Of a DNA stretch of 64,000 nt, positions 1-8,638 are shown piece after piece (the stretch's first letter is position 1; every line of letters begins with the position of its first letter). The notes below the pieces were generated by a model that was not told the origin of the DNA, did not search any database, and saw nothing but the letters and a program-made list of their open reading frames with translations. The stretch covers positions 558,001-622,000 of the forward strand of contig NZ_JBHSNJ010000012.1 of assembly GCF_042657165.1 (NCBI RefSeq). Direction: 5' to 3'. Source of the stretch: Agrilutibacter niabensis (lineage in GTDB: Bacteria; Pseudomonadota; Gammaproteobacteria; Xanthomonadales; Xanthomonadaceae). The translations under genes and the position numbers were made by a program.

Positions 1-152
1 TGCAGCAGTTGCGCGCCGAGCCGCGTTTCCAGCTCCTGCACCTTGCGGCTGACCGTGGTCTTGGGAAGCCGCAGCGAGCGCGCCGCGGAAATGAAACTGC
101 CGTGTTCGACGACCTTGACGAAGATCAGGGTGTCGTTGAGATCGCGGGTCAT
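1..152 (-). CDS. LysR-type transcriptional regulator, N-terminal part (runs off the window)
   Basis: Translating the reverse strand from the ATG at 152 gives 50 uninterrupted residues beginning MTRDLNDTLIFVKVVEHGSF, followed by SAARSLRLPKTTVSRKVQEL. This is the winged helix-turn-helix start of a LysR-family regulator: a hydrophobic first helix, the small-residue recognition turn, and the S-R-K-V-Q-E-L recognition helix. The effector domain lies outside the window. It diverges from the efflux genes to its right. MexEF-OprN-type pumps are often controlled by an adjacent LysR regulator (MexT in Pseudomonas), so local control of the pump is a reasonable inference, not something the sequence proves. 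Confidence 0.85.
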   Translation of the reverse strand, partial: MTRDLNDTLIFVKVVEHGSFISAARSLRLPKTTVSRKVQELETRLGAQLL

Positions 153-175
153 GGGGGGGCGACTCCGGGTTTGAA

Positions 176-191
176 CGGTCCGATTGGACCG
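176..191. promoter_or_regulatory. inverted repeat in the LysR/efflux divergent region (possible operator)
   Basis: CGGTCC and GGACCG face each other across a 4-base GATT spacer, between the LysR start codon and the first efflux-side gene. LysR regulators bind dyads of this kind in divergent promoters. No convincing -35/-10 pair was resolved beside it, so the operator role is an inference from position. Confidence 0.35.
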
Positions 192-281
192 ATGTCGGGA
201 CAATTATTCCCTTAATCGACGGCTAATCAAGTGCCACCCGCAGGTCTAGTCTGTGCGCCAGTTCCCCCCGGTGTCACTTCC

Positions 282-551
282 ATGCTGCGCTCCTCCCGTG
301 CCCGCCTCGTCTACGTCGTGTCCCTGCTCTCGGCCTTCGCGGTCGTGCTCGGGCTGGCCGTTGTCGTCCTGAAGCAGGCAATTCTGGCCGGTACGGCCGA
401 GGCCTGGATGATGGCGGCGGTGCTGGCCGTAGTGGTGGGCCTGCCCCTCGCCATGGTCCTGCTGCCGGTGGCCGGATGGCTGCAGCGCCGGGCGCGCGAA
501 TTGAGATTCGTCCCGAATGTGGGAGGAAATGTCCCGGGAGTGGGACGATGA
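282..551 (+). CDS. small two-helix membrane protein
   Basis: A predicted protein of 89 residues beginning MLRSSRARLVYVVSLLSAF. It has two hydrophobic segments (about residues 9-33 and 42-66) and a basic, Gly-rich tail. The ATG at 282 is chosen because the longer upstream extension is not hydrophobic and lacks a ribosome binding site. The stop overlaps the start of the next gene as ATGA, which suggests translational coupling. No family is recognised. It could be an accessory to the efflux operon or a chance open frame; the coupling and the membrane pattern favour a real gene. Confidence 0.5.
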   Translation: MLRSSRARLVYVVSLLSAFAVVLGLAVVVLKQAILAGTAEAWMMAAVLAVVVGLPLAMVLLPVAGWLQRRARELRFVPNVGGNVPGVGR

Positions 552-1492
552 AACCTGCTGTCCTGGTCCTTGGGGCGACCGGAACGGTCGGCCGTGGCGT
601 GGTCCGGGCCGCCGCCGAAGCCGGTTGGCCCGTGGTCGCCGTGGCCCGCGATGCCGAAGCGCTGCAAGCCCTGAGCCGGCAGTACCCGCGGGCGAACCTG
701 CAGGTGCTGGTCGGGTCCGTCACCGACGATGCGGCCGCCGACGCCCTCGTGACGGCGCTGCAGAAACTCGATCGCCCCTTCGCCGGCGTCATCGCCGCAC
801 TGGGCGCGGGCGAAGAACGCGGCCGCCTGCTCGACCAGCCCGCGGACCAGCTCCGCCACGCCTTCGACGATGCGGTCATGCCGCAACTGGTCGCCGCGCG
901 CCACCTGCTGCCTTGGCTGGCGGCATCCGGCCGCAACTGCGGCTACGTGATGATCGGTGGGCCGGGCGGGCGCAATCCATGGGCCGGCTACGGCCATCGC
1001 TCGATCTCCGCCGCCGCGGTGCGCATGCTCGCGCGCGTCCTGCACGGCGAGGCGCGCGCGTTCGCGGTGCGCCTGCAACTGCTGGAAGTCGAATCGCCGG
1101 TCCGCACCGACGACAACGAGAAGCACGCCTGCAAGCAATGGCCGTGCGTCGACCACATCGGCCGCAAGGCACTCGCGCTGCTTGCCCATCGCAACGATGC
1201 GCGCTGCACCGAGGCCGTCGTCGATTACCGCAACGAGGCCTGCGTGAATGGCGATCTTTCCGGATCCGGCCGCGTCGGACCGCACGACATTGAATTGGAC
1301 TGCGACGAACCAGGCGTCGATTCGGATGTCGAAACGACGCTCCCCGGTTCGTCGCATCTGCAGATGACCGATTCCGAACCGCAAGAAATGGATAGCACCG
1401 CATCCCTGCTGCCATCACGCTGTCTGCAGGACGCGCGCAAGCTGCTCGAAACCTTTTCCCCCACTAGAAAGAACCAGGAGCGTTCCCGATGA
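548..1492 (+). CDS. SDR-like NAD(P)-binding protein lacking the catalytic lysine
   Basis: A 314-residue protein. The N-terminus (VLVLGATGTVGRG) is a Rossmann dinucleotide-binding loop, and residues 1 to about 200 follow the short-chain dehydrogenase pattern. At the usual YxxxK active site it reads Y148-G-H-R-S152, so the catalytic Lys is absent. The last 110 or so residues are an unusual acidic, Cys-containing tail that is not part of the SDR fold. The start is fixed by the Rossmann strand and by ATGA coupling to the small membrane gene; its own stop overlaps the adaptor start as ATGA. Membership of the efflux operon is clear from this coupling. The function is unknown; a sensor or non-enzymatic binding role is possible. 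Confidence 0.7.
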   Translation: MKPAVLVLGATGTVGRGVVRAAAEAGWPVVAVARDAEALQALSRQYPRANLQVLVGSVTDDAAADALVTALQKLDRPFAGVIAALGAGEERGRLLDQPADQLRHAFDDAVMPQLVAARHLLPWLAASGRNCGYVMIGGPGGRNPWAGYGHRSISAAAVRMLARVLHGEARAFAVRLQLLEVESPVRTDDNEKHACKQWPCVDHIGRKALALLAHRNDARCTEAVVDYRNEACVNGDLSGSGRVGPHDIELDCDEPGVDSDVETTLPGSSHLQMTDSEPQEMDSTASLLPSRCLQDARKLLETFSPTRKNQERSR

Positions 1493-2688
1493 GCCGCAGG
1501 AAACTAGCCCGATCCGGCACCGGTCTGCCATGGCTGGCACTGGCGACCAGCGTCACCCTTGCCCTCGCGATTGCCGGCTGCGGCAGCCAGGCGTCCACCG
1601 GTGCAGGCGTGCCGCCACCGCCCGAAGTCAGCGTCGCCAACGTGCTGTCCAAGCAGGTCCGCCAGTGGGACGATTTCACCGGCCGCGTCGCGGCAGTGGA
1701 ATCGGTCGAGCTGCGCCCGCGCGTCAGCGGCTACGTGCAGCGCGTGGCGTACGAGGAAGGCCAGGAGGTCAACAAGGGCGACCTGCTGTTCGAGATCGAC
1801 CCACGCCCGTATCGCGCGGCGCTGGATCGCGCCCAGGCCAACCTCGAGCGCGCACGCAGCGAAGCGCGGTTGGCGCAGGCGCAGGACGTGCGTGCGCAGG
1901 CCCTGATCGAAGCCCAGGCGATCTCGCGCGAGGAGTTCGAGACGCGCAAGGCCACCACGTCCGGCAGCAATGCCGCGGTGCGCGCCGCCGAGGCCGCCGT
2001 TGCCGCCGCGCAGCTCGACCTGCAGTTCACCCAGGTGCGCTCGCCGATCAACGGCCGTGCCGGCCGCGCGGTGGTCACCGAAGGAAACCTCGCCCAGGCC
2101 GACGCGACCTTGCTGACTACGGTGGTGTCGCAGGATCCGGTGTTCGTGTACTTCGAAAGCGACGAGCAGAGCTTCCTGCGCTACAACGAAATGGCGCGCA
2201 AGGGCGAACGCAGCGACACCCGCAACGCGGTACGCGTCGGTCTCGCCGGCGAAACCGGCTATCCGCACTTGGGCACGGTCGATTTCGTCGACAACCAGGT
2301 CGATCCGCGCACCGGCACGATCCGCGCCCGCGCGGTGCTGAAGAATCCCGATCGCCTGTTCACGCCGGGCCTGTTCGCCCGCGTGCAGCTGGAAGGCAGC
2401 GGCGACTTCAAGGCCATGCTGATCGACGACAAGGCCGTGCTGACCGACCAGGACCGCAAGTACGTCTACGTGCTCGGCCCGAAGAACGCCGCGGTGCGCA
2501 AGGACATCGTCCTGGGCCGCAGCATCGACGGACTGCGCGTGGTCGAGTCCGGCCTGGCATCGGCCGACAAGGTGATCGTGCACGGCGTGCAGAAGGTCTT
2601 CTTCCCCGGCATGCCGGTTTCGCCGAAGCAGGTTGCGATGGGTGCGCCGCCGCCGTCCCTGGTCGCGGGCACCGCCGGTTCGAAGTAG
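1489..2688 (+). CDS. RND efflux periplasmic adaptor (MexE/AcrA type lipoprotein)
   Basis: A 399-residue membrane fusion protein that would link an inner-membrane RND pump to an outer-membrane channel. It has a lipoprotein signal with lipobox L-A-I-A-G-C31. The barrel-sandwich half-motif GYVQRVAYEEGQEVNKGDLL follows near residue 80, then the alpha-helical hairpin (about 105-175, rich in Ala/Gln/Arg), then the second half-motif with RSPINGRAG. The beta-barrel and membrane-proximal domains end at a typical ~400-residue length. The P-P-P-P-E-V-S-V-A start of the mature region is characteristic of the MexE/OqxA branch. It is the third gene of the coupled set; the pump follows after 171 bases. Confidence 0.93.
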   Translation: MSRRKLARSGTGLPWLALATSVTLALAIAGCGSQASTGAGVPPPPEVSVANVLSKQVRQWDDFTGRVAAVESVELRPRVSGYVQRVAYEEGQEVNKGDLLFEIDPRPYRAALDRAQANLERARSEARLAQAQDVRAQALIEAQAISREEFETRKATTSGSNAAVRAAEAAVAAAQLDLQFTQVRSPINGRAGRAVVTEGNLAQADATLLTTVVSQDPVFVYFESDEQSFLRYNEMARKGERSDTRNAVRVGLAGETGYPHLGTVDFVDNQVDPRTGTIRARAVLKNPDRLFTPGLFARVQLEGSGDFKAMLIDDKAVLTDQDRKYVYVLGPKNAAVRKDIVLGRSIDGLRVVESGLASADKVIVHGVQKVFFPGMPVSPKQVAMGAPPPSLVAGTAGSK

Positions 2689-2773
2689 CCGATGTAGTTG
2701 TCGCTCCGCCGGATTGAACCCCGGCAAACGTTGCAGGCCGCCGATCCTCCCCGCGGATCTTGCCAAAGATCTC

Positions 2774-2794
2774 CCCTCCCCCACGCGGGGAGGG
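2774..2794. repeat. GC-rich palindrome (GGGGAG family) between adaptor and pump genes
   Basis: CCCTCCCC and GGGGAGGG form an 8-bp stem with a 5-base loop in the 171-base gap. Elements with the same C-run/G-run core recur at 8436, 8557, 9786, 12341 and 12448, so this is a dispersed intergenic repeat family, not a dedicated terminator. No U-tract follows. It could still reduce read-through or stabilise the upstream message. Confidence 0.6.
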
Positions 2795-2859
2795 TCGGGC
2801 AGGCCTTTGTCTTACGCACGCGGGCAATCCTGCGAGAACAGTGCCACTAGGACCCTTCC

Positions 2860-5800
2860 ATGGACTTCTCCAAATTCTTCATCGACCGGCCGATCTTCGC
2901 CGCGGTGCTGTCGATCATCATCTTCGCGGCGGGGCTGATCGCCATCCCGCTGCTGCCCATCAGCGAATACCCGGAAGTCGTGCCGCCCTCGGTGGTGGTG
3001 CGCACCGTGTATCCGGGCGCGAACCCGAAGGTGATCGCCGAAACAGTCGCCACGCCGCTTGAAGAAGCCATCAACGGCGTCGAGCACCTGATGTACATGA
3101 AGTCGGTCGCCGGTTCCGACGGCGTGCTGCAGCTGACGGTCACGTTCAAGCCGGGCACCGATCCGGACGATGCCGCCGTGCGCGTGCAGAACCGCGTGGC
3201 GCAGGCGCTTGCCCGCCTGCCCGAGGACGTGCGGCGCCAGGGCGTGACGACGCAGAAGCAGTCGCCCGTGTTCCTGATGGTCGTGCACCTGGTGTCCACC
3301 AACGGCAAGTACGACACGCTGTACCTGCGCAACTACATGCGCCTGCACGTCAAGGACGAACTCGCGAAGATCCCGGGCGTCGGCGAGGCGCACCAGTTCG
3401 GCGGCGGCGACTACGCCATGCGCATCTGGCTCGATCCCGACCGCATCGCGGCGCAGGGCATGACCGCCGGCGACGTCCTGCGCGCCGTGCGCGAGCAGAA
3501 CATCCAGGTCTCCGCCGGCCAGCTCGGCGCCGAACCGATGCCCAACGGCAGCGACTTCCTCACGCCGATCAACGCGCAGGGCCGCCTGCGCTCGGTCGAG
3601 GAATTCCGCGACGTGGTGCTGAAGAGCGGCGCGAACGGCGAAGTCGTGCGCCTGGGCGACGTGGCGCGCGTCGAACTCGCCGCGGGCGATTACACCCTGC
3701 GCGCACGCCTGGACGGCCAGAACGCCGCGGCGATGGGCATCTTCCAGTCGCCGGGCGCCAACGCGCTGCAGATCCGCGACTCGGTCGTCGCGAAGATGGA
3801 CGAACTGCAGAAGGGCTTCCCGCCGGGCGTGGAGTACCGCACGGTCTACGACACCACGATCTTCGTGCGCGACTCGATCAAGGCCGTGGTGAGCACGCTG
3901 CTCGAAGCCACGCTGCTGGTCGTGCTGGTCGTGATCCTGTTCCTGCAGACCTGGCGCGCGTCGATCATTCCGCTGATCGCGGTGCCGGTGTCCATCGTCG
4001 GTACATTCGCCGCCCTCTACCTGCTCGGCTTCTCGATCAATACGCTGTCCCTGTTCGGGCTCGTGCTCGCGATCGGCATCGTGGTCGACGACGCGATCGT
4101 GGTGGTGGAAAACGTCGAGCGCCACATCGAACACGGCGCCACGCCGCTCGAGGCCGCGCACCTGGCGATGAAGGAAGTGTCCGGTCCGATCATCGCGATC
4201 GCGCTGGTGCTGTGCGCGGTGTTCGTGCCGATGGCGTTCCTCTCGGGCGTCACCGGCCAGTTCTACAAGCAGTTCGCGGTGACCATCGCGATCTCCACGG
4301 TGATCTCGGCGGTCAACTCGCTGACGCTCTCGCCCGCGCTCGCGGCCATGCTGCTGCGCGGTCACGATGCGCCGAAGGACGCACTCTCGCGCATCATTGA
4401 GCGCCTGTTCGGTTGGGTGTTCCGTCCGTTCAACCGCTTCTTCAACCGCAAGTCGTCGCAGTACGGCACCGGCGTGGGCCGCATCCTCGGCCACCGTGGG
4501 CGCGTATTCGGCGTGTACGCCGTGCTCCTGCTCGCCGCTGCCGCGGTCTTCCAGTGGGTGCCGGCCGGCTTCATCCCGACCCAGGACAAGCTGTACCTGA
4601 TCGCGGGCGTGCGCCTGCCGGAAGGCGCGTCGATCGAACGCACCGACGCCGCGCTGAAGAAGGTTGCCGACGCGGCGATGAGCATCGACGGCGTTGCCCA
4701 CGAAATCGCGTTCCCGGGCCTGAATCCGCTGCAGTTCACCAACACTCCGAACAGCGGCGTCGTGTTCTTCCCGCTCAAGCCCTTCGGCGAGCGCCACAAG
4801 TCCGCGAAGGAAATCAACGACGAGCTCAACGCGAAGATCGCCGGGATCCAGGAAGGCTTCGCCTTCTCGCTGATGCCGCCGCCGATCCTCGGTCTCGGCA
4901 ACGGCCAGGGCTACTCGTTGTTCATCGAGGATCGCGCGAACCTCGGCTACGGCGCACTGCAGAGTGCGGTGCAGGCGGTCCAGGGCACGGCCGCGCAGAC
5001 GCCGGGCATGCAGTTCCCGATTTCGAGCTACCAGGCCAACGTGCCGCAGCTCGACGCGGAAGTCGATCGCGTGAAGGCGAAGGCGCAGGGCGTGCCGCTG
5101 ACGGAGTTGTTCGACACCCTGCAGACCTACCTGGGTTCGGCCTACGTCAACGACTTCAACATGTTCGGTCGCACCTGGCAGGTCATCGCGCAGGCCGATG
5201 GCCAGTACCGCGGCCGTGTCGAGGACATCACCAAGCTGCGCACGCGCAACGTCAACGGCGAGATGGTGCCGATCGGTTCGATGGTCACCATCAAGCAGAC
5301 CTACGGCCCCGACCCGGTGCTGCGCTTCAACGGCTATCCGGCGGCCGACCTGCTCGGCGGCTACGACCCGCGCCTGATGTCCTCCGGCGAAGCCATGGAG
5401 AAGGTCACCGAGATCGCCGGCAAGGTGCTGCCGAACGGCATGGGCTTCGACTGGAGCGACCTGAGCTACCAGCAGGCCACGCAGGGCAACGCTTCGCTGG
5501 TCGTGTTCCCGCTCGCGATCCTGCTGGCGTTCCTGGTGCTGGCCGCGTTGTATGAAAGCTGGACCCTGCCGCTGGCGGTGATCCTGATCGTGCCGATGAC
5601 GCTGCTGTCCGCGCTGTTGGGCGTGAAGCTCACCGGTGGCGACAACAACGTGTTCGTGCAGGTCGGTCTGGTGGTGCTGATGGGCCTGGCGTGCAAGAAC
5701 GCGATCCTGATCGTCGAGTTCGCCCGCGAACTGGAGCTGCAGGGCAAGGGCATTGTCGAAGCTGCGCTGGAAGCCTGCCGCCTGCGCCTGCGTCCGATCG

Positions 5801-6036
5801 TGATGACCTCCATCGCGTTCATCGCCGGCACGATCCCGCTGGTGCTCTCGCATGGCGCCGGTGCGGAAGTCCGCTCGGTCACCGGCATCACGGTGTTCGC
5901 CGGCATGCTGGGGGTGACGCTGTTCGGCCTGTTCCTCACCCCGGTGTTCTATGTCGCGCTGCGCAAGCTCGCCGGCCGGCCGCTGGTGCGCCACGACCAC
6001 GCGCCGTCGCTTGCTGCCCACTCGGAGACCGCGTAG
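2860..6036 (+). CDS. RND multidrug efflux pump, inner-membrane subunit (MexF/OqxB type)
   Basis: A 1058-residue HAE1-family proton/drug antiporter that would form the trimeric pump of a tripartite system. It starts MDFSKFFIDRPIFAAVLSII, the standard first transmembrane helix. Further helices lie around residues 345-500, 545-565 and 875-1030, with two large periplasmic loops between. The proton-relay pair is in IVVDDAIVVVEN (D410, D411), and the matching Lys is K946 in GLACKNAILIVEF. Length and residues are complete, so it should be functional. Close similarity to the MexF/OqxB branch suggests substrates such as chloramphenicol, quinolones or other small aromatics, but specificity cannot be read from sequence. 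Confidence 0.96.
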   Translation: MDFSKFFIDRPIFAAVLSIIIFAAGLIAIPLLPISEYPEVVPPSVVVRTVYPGANPKVIAETVATPLEEAINGVEHLMYMKSVAGSDGVLQLTVTFKPGTDPDDAAVRVQNRVAQALARLPEDVRRQGVTTQKQSPVFLMVVHLVSTNGKYDTLYLRNYMRLHVKDELAKIPGVGEAHQFGGGDYAMRIWLDPDRIAAQGMTAGDVLRAVREQNIQVSAGQLGAEPMPNGSDFLTPINAQGRLRSVEEFRDVVLKSGANGEVVRLGDVARVELAAGDYTLRARLDGQNAAAMGIFQSPGANALQIRDSVVAKMDELQKGFPPGVEYRTVYDTTIFVRDSIKAVVSTLLEATLLVVLVVILFLQTWRASIIPLIAVPVSIVGTFAALYLLGFSINTLSLFGLVLAIGIVVDDAIVVVENVERHIEHGATPLEAAHLAMKEVSGPIIAIALVLCAVFVPMAFLSGVTGQFYKQFAVTIAISTVISAVNSLTLSPALAAMLLRGHDAPKDALSRIIERLFGWVFRPFNRFFNRKSSQYGTGVGRILGHRGRVFGVYAVLLLAAAAVFQWVPAGFIPTQDKLYLIAGVRLPEGASIERTDAALKKVADAAMSIDGVAHEIAFPGLNPLQFTNTPNSGVVFFPLKPFGERHKSAKEINDELNAKIAGIQEGFAFSLMPPPILGLGNGQGYSLFIEDRANLGYGALQSAVQAVQGTAAQTPGMQFPISSYQANVPQLDAEVDRVKAKAQGVPLTELFDTLQTYLGSAYVNDFNMFGRTWQVIAQADGQYRGRVEDITKLRTRNVNGEMVPIGSMVTIKQTYGPDPVLRFNGYPAADLLGGYDPRLMSSGEAMEKVTEIAGKVLPNGMGFDWSDLSYQQATQGNASLVVFPLAILLAFLVLAALYESWTLPLAVILIVPMTLLSALLGVKLTGGDNNVFVQVGLVVLMGLACKNAILIVEFARELELQGKGIVEAALEACRLRLRPIVMTSIAFIAGTIPLVLSHGAGAEVRSVTGITVFAGMLGVTLFGLFLTPVFYVALRKLAGRPLVRHDHAPSLAAHSETA

Positions 6037-6048
6037 TCGGTGCTGTAG

Positions 6049-6156
6049 GGCGGGCCCAGGCCCGCCATCCGGAATATCTCGATCACTACCCACGGCGGGC
6101 CAGGGCCTGCCATCCGGAATGTCTCGATCACTACCCACGGCGGGCCAGGGCCCGCC
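6049..6156. repeat. three tandem GGCGGGCC palindromes at 45-bp spacing
   Basis: Three near-identical 18-bp palindromes (GGCGGGCC-GGCCTGCC type, starting at 6049, 6094 and 6139) sit exactly 45 bp apart. They are separated by a conserved spacer that includes ATCCGGAAT and CTCGATCACTACCCAC. They fill the gap between pump and SDR genes. Strong hairpins are expected in the transcript and no U-tract follows. This looks like a clustered REP-type element; a related single copy lies in the pheS-pheT gap. Confidence 0.8.
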
Positions 6157-6177
6157 CTACGAATCAAGGAATCCCCC

Positions 6178-6915
6178 ATGTCTGACAAGAATATTTCCAA
6201 GGTCGCGCTGGTCACCGGCGCCACCCGCGGCATCGGCTTCGAAACCGCGCGCCAGCTCGCCAGCCAGGGCGTGCACGTGCTGCTCGCCGGGCGCGATCGC
6301 ACCAAGGCCGTCGAAGCCTCGCTGAAGTTGCAGTCCGAAGGCCTGCCGGTCGAGGCCATCGCGCTCGACGTCACCCAAGCCGACAGCATCGCGGCGGCCG
6401 CCACGGAAGTGGCGCGCAAGCACGGCCGGCTCGACATCCTGGTCAACAACGCCGGTGTGTTCCGCGACGACATGCAGCGCAAGCCGTCGGAGCAGCACCT
6501 CGACGTGTGGCGCGAGACCTTCGACACCAACGTGTTCGGCGTCGTCGCCACCACCCAGGCGTTCCTGCCGCTGCTGAAGGTCGCGCCGGCGGCGCGCATC
6601 GTCAACGTCTCCAGCCTGCTGGGGTCGATCGCCGCGAACGCCGATCCGGCGTCGCCGATCTACGACTTCAAGGTGCCGGCCTACAACGTCTCCAAGAGCG
6701 CGGTGAATGCGTGGACGGTGCAGCTGGCCCACGAGTTGCGCGATACGCGGATCAAGGTCAATGCGGTGCACCCCGGCTCGGTCAAGACCGACATGAATGC
6801 TGGCGGCGAGATCGAAGTCACCGATGGCGCGAAGACCAGCGTGCGCATGGCGCTGCTCGATGAGACCGGCCCGAATGGCGGTTTCGTCTACTTCGAGGAG
6901 AACCTGCCGTGGTGA
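6178..6915 (+). CDS. short-chain dehydrogenase/reductase, classical type
   Basis: A complete 245-residue classical SDR. It has the cofactor loop TGATRGIG (about residues 13-20), the structural motif NNAG, the active-site Ser in NVSSLLGS, and Y-N-V-S-K with the catalytic Tyr and Lys. The C-terminal HPGSVKTDMN is the substrate-loop region. Substrate is not predictable. It overlaps the start of the outer-membrane factor gene by seven bases, so it belongs to the efflux operon, as oxidoreductases often accompany MexEF-OprN-type systems. It may act on a toxic carbonyl compound that the pump also handles; that is inference. Confidence 0.92.
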   Translation: MSDKNISKVALVTGATRGIGFETARQLASQGVHVLLAGRDRTKAVEASLKLQSEGLPVEAIALDVTQADSIAAAATEVARKHGRLDILVNNAGVFRDDMQRKPSEQHLDVWRETFDTNVFGVVATTQAFLPLLKVAPAARIVNVSSLLGSIAANADPASPIYDFKVPAYNVSKSAVNAWTVQLAHELRDTRIKVNAVHPGSVKTDMNAGGEIEVTDGAKTSVRMALLDETGPNGGFVYFEENLPW

Positions 6916-8426
6916 CACGCCTGCTTCCGATGCGCACGCTGGCCCTCGGCATCGCCTCGGCGCTGCTGGCGGCGTGCGCAGTCGGCCCGGATTTCGTGCG
7001 ACCTACCGTGGCCACGCCGGAGCGGTTCTCCAGTGTGGAAGCGGCCGCATCCGCTGCCGACCCTGCCAGCGGCACCACAACGGCGGAAGGCTCAACCGGC
7101 GAAGCCACCAGCTTCCCGCTGGCGGCCGATGCTGAGTTCTGGCGCGACTTCAACGATCCGCTGCTGACGCGGGTGGTCGAGGAATCGCTGGCGGCCAACC
7201 ACGACCTGCGCATCGCGCTGGCCAACTACGACCGCGCGAACGCGTTGCTGCGCGGGGCGAAGTTCGACTACTTCCCGACGGTGACCGCGCATGCGCAAGC
7301 CGCCGATGGCCGTTCCAGTGCCGACCAGGCGCCGGGCGTGGCACGCGCGGATCGTGACGTCGAGAGCTACAGCGTCGATGCGCAGGCCTCGTGGGAGCTC
7401 GACCTGTTCGGCCGCGTGCGCCGCGGCGTGGAAGCACAGCGGGCCGGGGCAGAGGCCTCGGCGGCGGACCTGCAGGCGATGCAGGTCGCGATCGTGGGCG
7501 AGGTCGCGCGCAGCTATGTCGAGTTGCGCGGCCTGCAGGAACGCCTGCGGGTCGCGCGCGAGAACGCCGACAACCAGCAGGAAACCCTGCGCCTGGTCGA
7601 GGCGCGCTTCAACGCGGGGCGCGGCACCGAATTCGACACCTCGCGTGCGCGTGCCCAGCTGGAAACGACGCGCTCCCGCGTGCCCGCGCTGGAAGCGCAG
7701 GTCGCGGTCACCATGCATCGCGTGGCGGTGCTTGCCGGCCGCACGCCGGATGCGCTGATCGCCGAACTGGAAACGCAGCAGCCGTTGCCGGCCTTGCCCG
7801 GGCGGCTCGATCCGGGCACGCCGGGCGAACTGCTGCGCCAGCGTCCGGACGTCGCCGCCGCGGAAGCGCGCTTGCACGCCGCGACGGCGCGGATCGGGGT
7901 GGCGACCGCCGACCTGTTCCCGCGCTTCACGCTCGGCGGGCTGATCGGTTCGCAGGCCATCGACAGCAGCGCGCTGTTCGAACGCGGCAGCGAAACGCGG
8001 CTGGTGGCGCTCGGCATCGACTGGTCGTTCCTCGACATTGGCCGCGTGCGCGCACGGATCAAGGCCGCCGACGCGGATGCCGAAGGCGATCTCGCGCGCT
8101 ACGAGCAGACCGTGCTGCTGGCGCTGGAAGACACCGAGAACGCACTGGTGCGGCATGCCCGGGCCCGGGTCGAGGACCAGCACCTGGAACAGGCGGCCCT
8201 GGACAGCGCCAAGGCGGCGCGACTGGCGCGCGTGCGTTACGAAGCCGGCGCCGCGGACCTGTTCGAAGCGCTGGACGCCGAACGCACCCAGTTGCAGGCG
8301 CAGGATGCGTTTGCCGACGGCCGCACGCGCAGCGTGACCAGCGCGGTCGCGTTGTACAAGGCACTGGCGGGCGGCTGGCCGGAACGGATGCCGGAGCGCA
8401 AGAAGCTCGCTTCGAGCACGCAGTGA
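6909..8426 (+). CDS. outer-membrane efflux channel lipoprotein (NodT/OprN family)
   Basis: A 505-residue outer-membrane factor that would form the trimeric exit duct for the RND pump. It has a signal peptide with lipobox L-L-A-A-C23, then the family start AVGPDFVRP. Two repeated helical hairpin domains follow, each with the conserved ASWELDLFGRVRR-type strand and long Ala/Arg/Glu helices (for example RFNAGRGTEFDTSRARAQLE and its second copy VRYEAGAADLFEALDAERTQ). The first codon is GTG and overlaps the SDR gene; an internal ATG at 6930 (MRTLALG) would give an equally good signal peptide. It completes the tripartite pump. Confidence 0.93.
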   Translation: MVTRLLPMRTLALGIASALLAACAVGPDFVRPTVATPERFSSVEAAASAADPASGTTTAEGSTGEATSFPLAADAEFWRDFNDPLLTRVVEESLAANHDLRIALANYDRANALLRGAKFDYFPTVTAHAQAADGRSSADQAPGVARADRDVESYSVDAQASWELDLFGRVRRGVEAQRAGAEASAADLQAMQVAIVGEVARSYVELRGLQERLRVARENADNQQETLRLVEARFNAGRGTEFDTSRARAQLETTRSRVPALEAQVAVTMHRVAVLAGRTPDALIAELETQQPLPALPGRLDPGTPGELLRQRPDVAAAEARLHAATARIGVATADLFPRFTLGGLIGSQAIDSSALFERGSETRLVALGIDWSFLDIGRVRARIKAADADAEGDLARYEQTVLLALEDTENALVRHARARVEDQHLEQAALDSAKAARLARVRYEAGAADLFEALDAERTQLQAQDAFADGRTRSVTSAVALYKALAGGWPERMPERKKLASSTQ

Positions 8427-8435
8427 AAACCGTCC

Positions 8436-8490
8436 CTTCTCCCCGCATCGCGGGGAGAAGGTGCCCGCAGGGCGGATCAGGGGCGCTTTT
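8436..8490. repeat. dispersed palindromic repeat, copy A
   Basis: CTTCTCCCCGC and GCGGGGAGAAG form an 11-bp stem with loop ATC, followed by GTGCCCGCAGGGCGGAT. The exact reverse complement of the stem-loop, with nearly the same flank, occurs at 12421-12472, so this is one mobile-looking intergenic repeat in two orientations. It lies right after the outer-membrane factor gene and could act as a 3' stabiliser; it has no clear U-tract. Confidence 0.8.
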
Positions 8491-8556
8491 GCCTTTGCTG
8501 GCGTTGCTGTCTGCCATCACTCTCGTCCCTCACCCTGCGTTGCTTCGCAACGCGGT

Positions 8557-8581
8557 CCCTCTCCCCGCATCGGGGAGAGGG
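8557..8581. repeat. GC-rich palindrome (GGGGAG family)
   Basis: CCCTCTCCCCG and CGGGGAGAGGG pair around a short loop. Just before it is a second small hairpin, GCGTTGC-TTC-GCAACGC. It is the same family as the elements at 2774, 8436, 12341 and 12448. It lies in the leader of the GFA gene. Confidence 0.65.
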
Positions 8582-8638
8582 AGTCACAATCGCGGGAAAT
8601 CGCGCAGGCGGAACGACGGGCTACAAAGGGAGAGCGAC

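Noticed and set aside
2812..6138. 1108-codon open frame antisense to the RND pump gene
   Set aside because: A high-GC shadow frame: His/Arg/Gln-rich translation with no domain, while the plus strand encodes a complete RND pump.
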